Assembly (NCBI GenBank): GCA_014874235.1
Contig: JACWAC010000076.1
Location: 1 to 6,040 of the forward strand
DNA length: 6,040 bases
From: Thermoplasmatales archaeon
GTDB lineage: Archaea; Thermoplasmatota; Thermoplasmata; Thermoplasmatales; GCA-001856825
Direction: 5' to 3'
The position numbers were made by a program, and so were the translations under genes. Numbering within the stretch: position 1 is the stretch's first letter; each line of letters begins with the position of its first letter. Below the pieces are notes generated by a model. It was not told where the DNA came from and ran no database searches. It saw nothing but the letters and a program-made list of their open reading frames with translations. This document shows, piece after piece, positions 5,876 through 6,040 of this stretch.

Positions 5876-5920
5876 CCTTTATTTTCTTCTCTATTGTTTT
5901 ACCTCGCTTTTTTTTCTTCT
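5876..5920 (+). terminator. T-rich terminator following the beta gene relic
   Basis: A pyrimidine-rich tract with TTTT runs and eight consecutive T residues at 5908-5915 directly follows the relic stop codon. It parallels the arrangement after the intact beta gene (2779-2816), although the bases are not closely alike. It may be the original terminator of the displaced gene copy. Confidence 0.5.
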
Positions 5921-6025
5921 TAGATCAGGATACTTTTGAAATATCTTTGAAATGACTTGGCTTACCATCGAAAAATAGAGCAGCGTTTTGTATGTTATCT
6001 TCGATTTGGATAAGGTATTAATACC
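5891..6025 (-). other. Unidentified short open frame, possible gene relic
   Basis: On the minus strand a frame is open from 6025 to a TAG at 5891-5893 (44 codons). An internal ATG at 5968 gives a 25-residue tail reading VSQVISKIFQKYPDLRRKK near its start, which is lysine-rich and protein-like. The other minus-strand frames are interrupted. No family is recognised. The AT-rich end overlaps the T-run of the relic terminator, which on this strand codes lysines, so it may be chance. Confidence 0.25.
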
Positions 6026-6028
6026 TTA
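6011..6028. repeat. 18-bp perfect palindrome
   Basis: The sequence TAAGGTATTAATACCTTA is identical to its reverse complement, with the axis between 6019 and 6020. The symmetry breaks immediately outside. Its small, loop-free form is more like a dimeric regulator operator than a transcription hairpin. Whether a gene beyond the window edge uses it cannot be seen. Confidence 0.5.
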
Positions 6029-6040
6029 AGGGATTATAAC

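Noticed and set aside
1..6040. CRISPR array, rRNA or tRNA genes
   Set aside because: No regularly spaced repeats, tRNA cloverleaf signatures or rRNA-like conserved stretches were seen on either strand.

Overview
The window looks like chromosomal DNA of a thermoacidophilic or related euryarchaeon, most likely of the Thermoplasmata. The evidence is a two-subunit 2-oxoacid:ferredoxin oxidoreductase with the gamma domain fused to alpha, TATA-type promoters placed for leaderless or short-leader transcripts, pyrimidine/T-rich terminators without stems, heavy use of AGG/AGA and ATA codons, and an archaeal TnpB-only insertion sequence. The genus cannot be fixed from sequence alone.

Layout. 1-46 holds the possible last codons of an unknown upstream gene. 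117-2772 (+) is a tightly coupled two-gene operon: the fused gamma-alpha subunit, then the beta subunit (8-nt overlap, strong Shine-Dalgarno). A T-rich terminator follows at about 2779-2816. About 2817-4150 is an IS200/IS605-group, TnpB-only element (IS1341-like) on the minus strand, with an intact RuvC-type TnpB, a right-end hairpin containing the stop codon and a nested left-end hairpin. 4151-4430 is a gene-poor spacer with coding-like relics. 4431-5659 (-) is a two-gene AbiE-type toxin-antitoxin operon (nucleotidyltransferase toxin first, AbiEi-like antitoxin second, ATGA overlap), driven by a TATA box at 5681-5688. 5740-5875 (+) carries a decayed second copy of the 3' end of the oxidoreductase beta gene, followed by its own T-rich terminator. 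5891-6040 holds an unidentified short open frame and an 18-bp perfect palindrome.

Interpretation. The oxidoreductase is core metabolism, oxidatively decarboxylating 2-oxoacids to acyl-CoA with ferredoxin as electron acceptor. Everything between the two beta-gene tails (about 2773-5740) is accessory DNA: a transposon carrying an RNA-guided nuclease and a toxin-antitoxin pair. The repeated gene tail bracketing this cargo is the most notable signal. It suggests either an element that integrated at the 3' end of the beta gene and rebuilt it, or a paralogous oxidoreductase copy later replaced by mobile and defence genes. No integrase is visible in the window, so the mechanism stays open.
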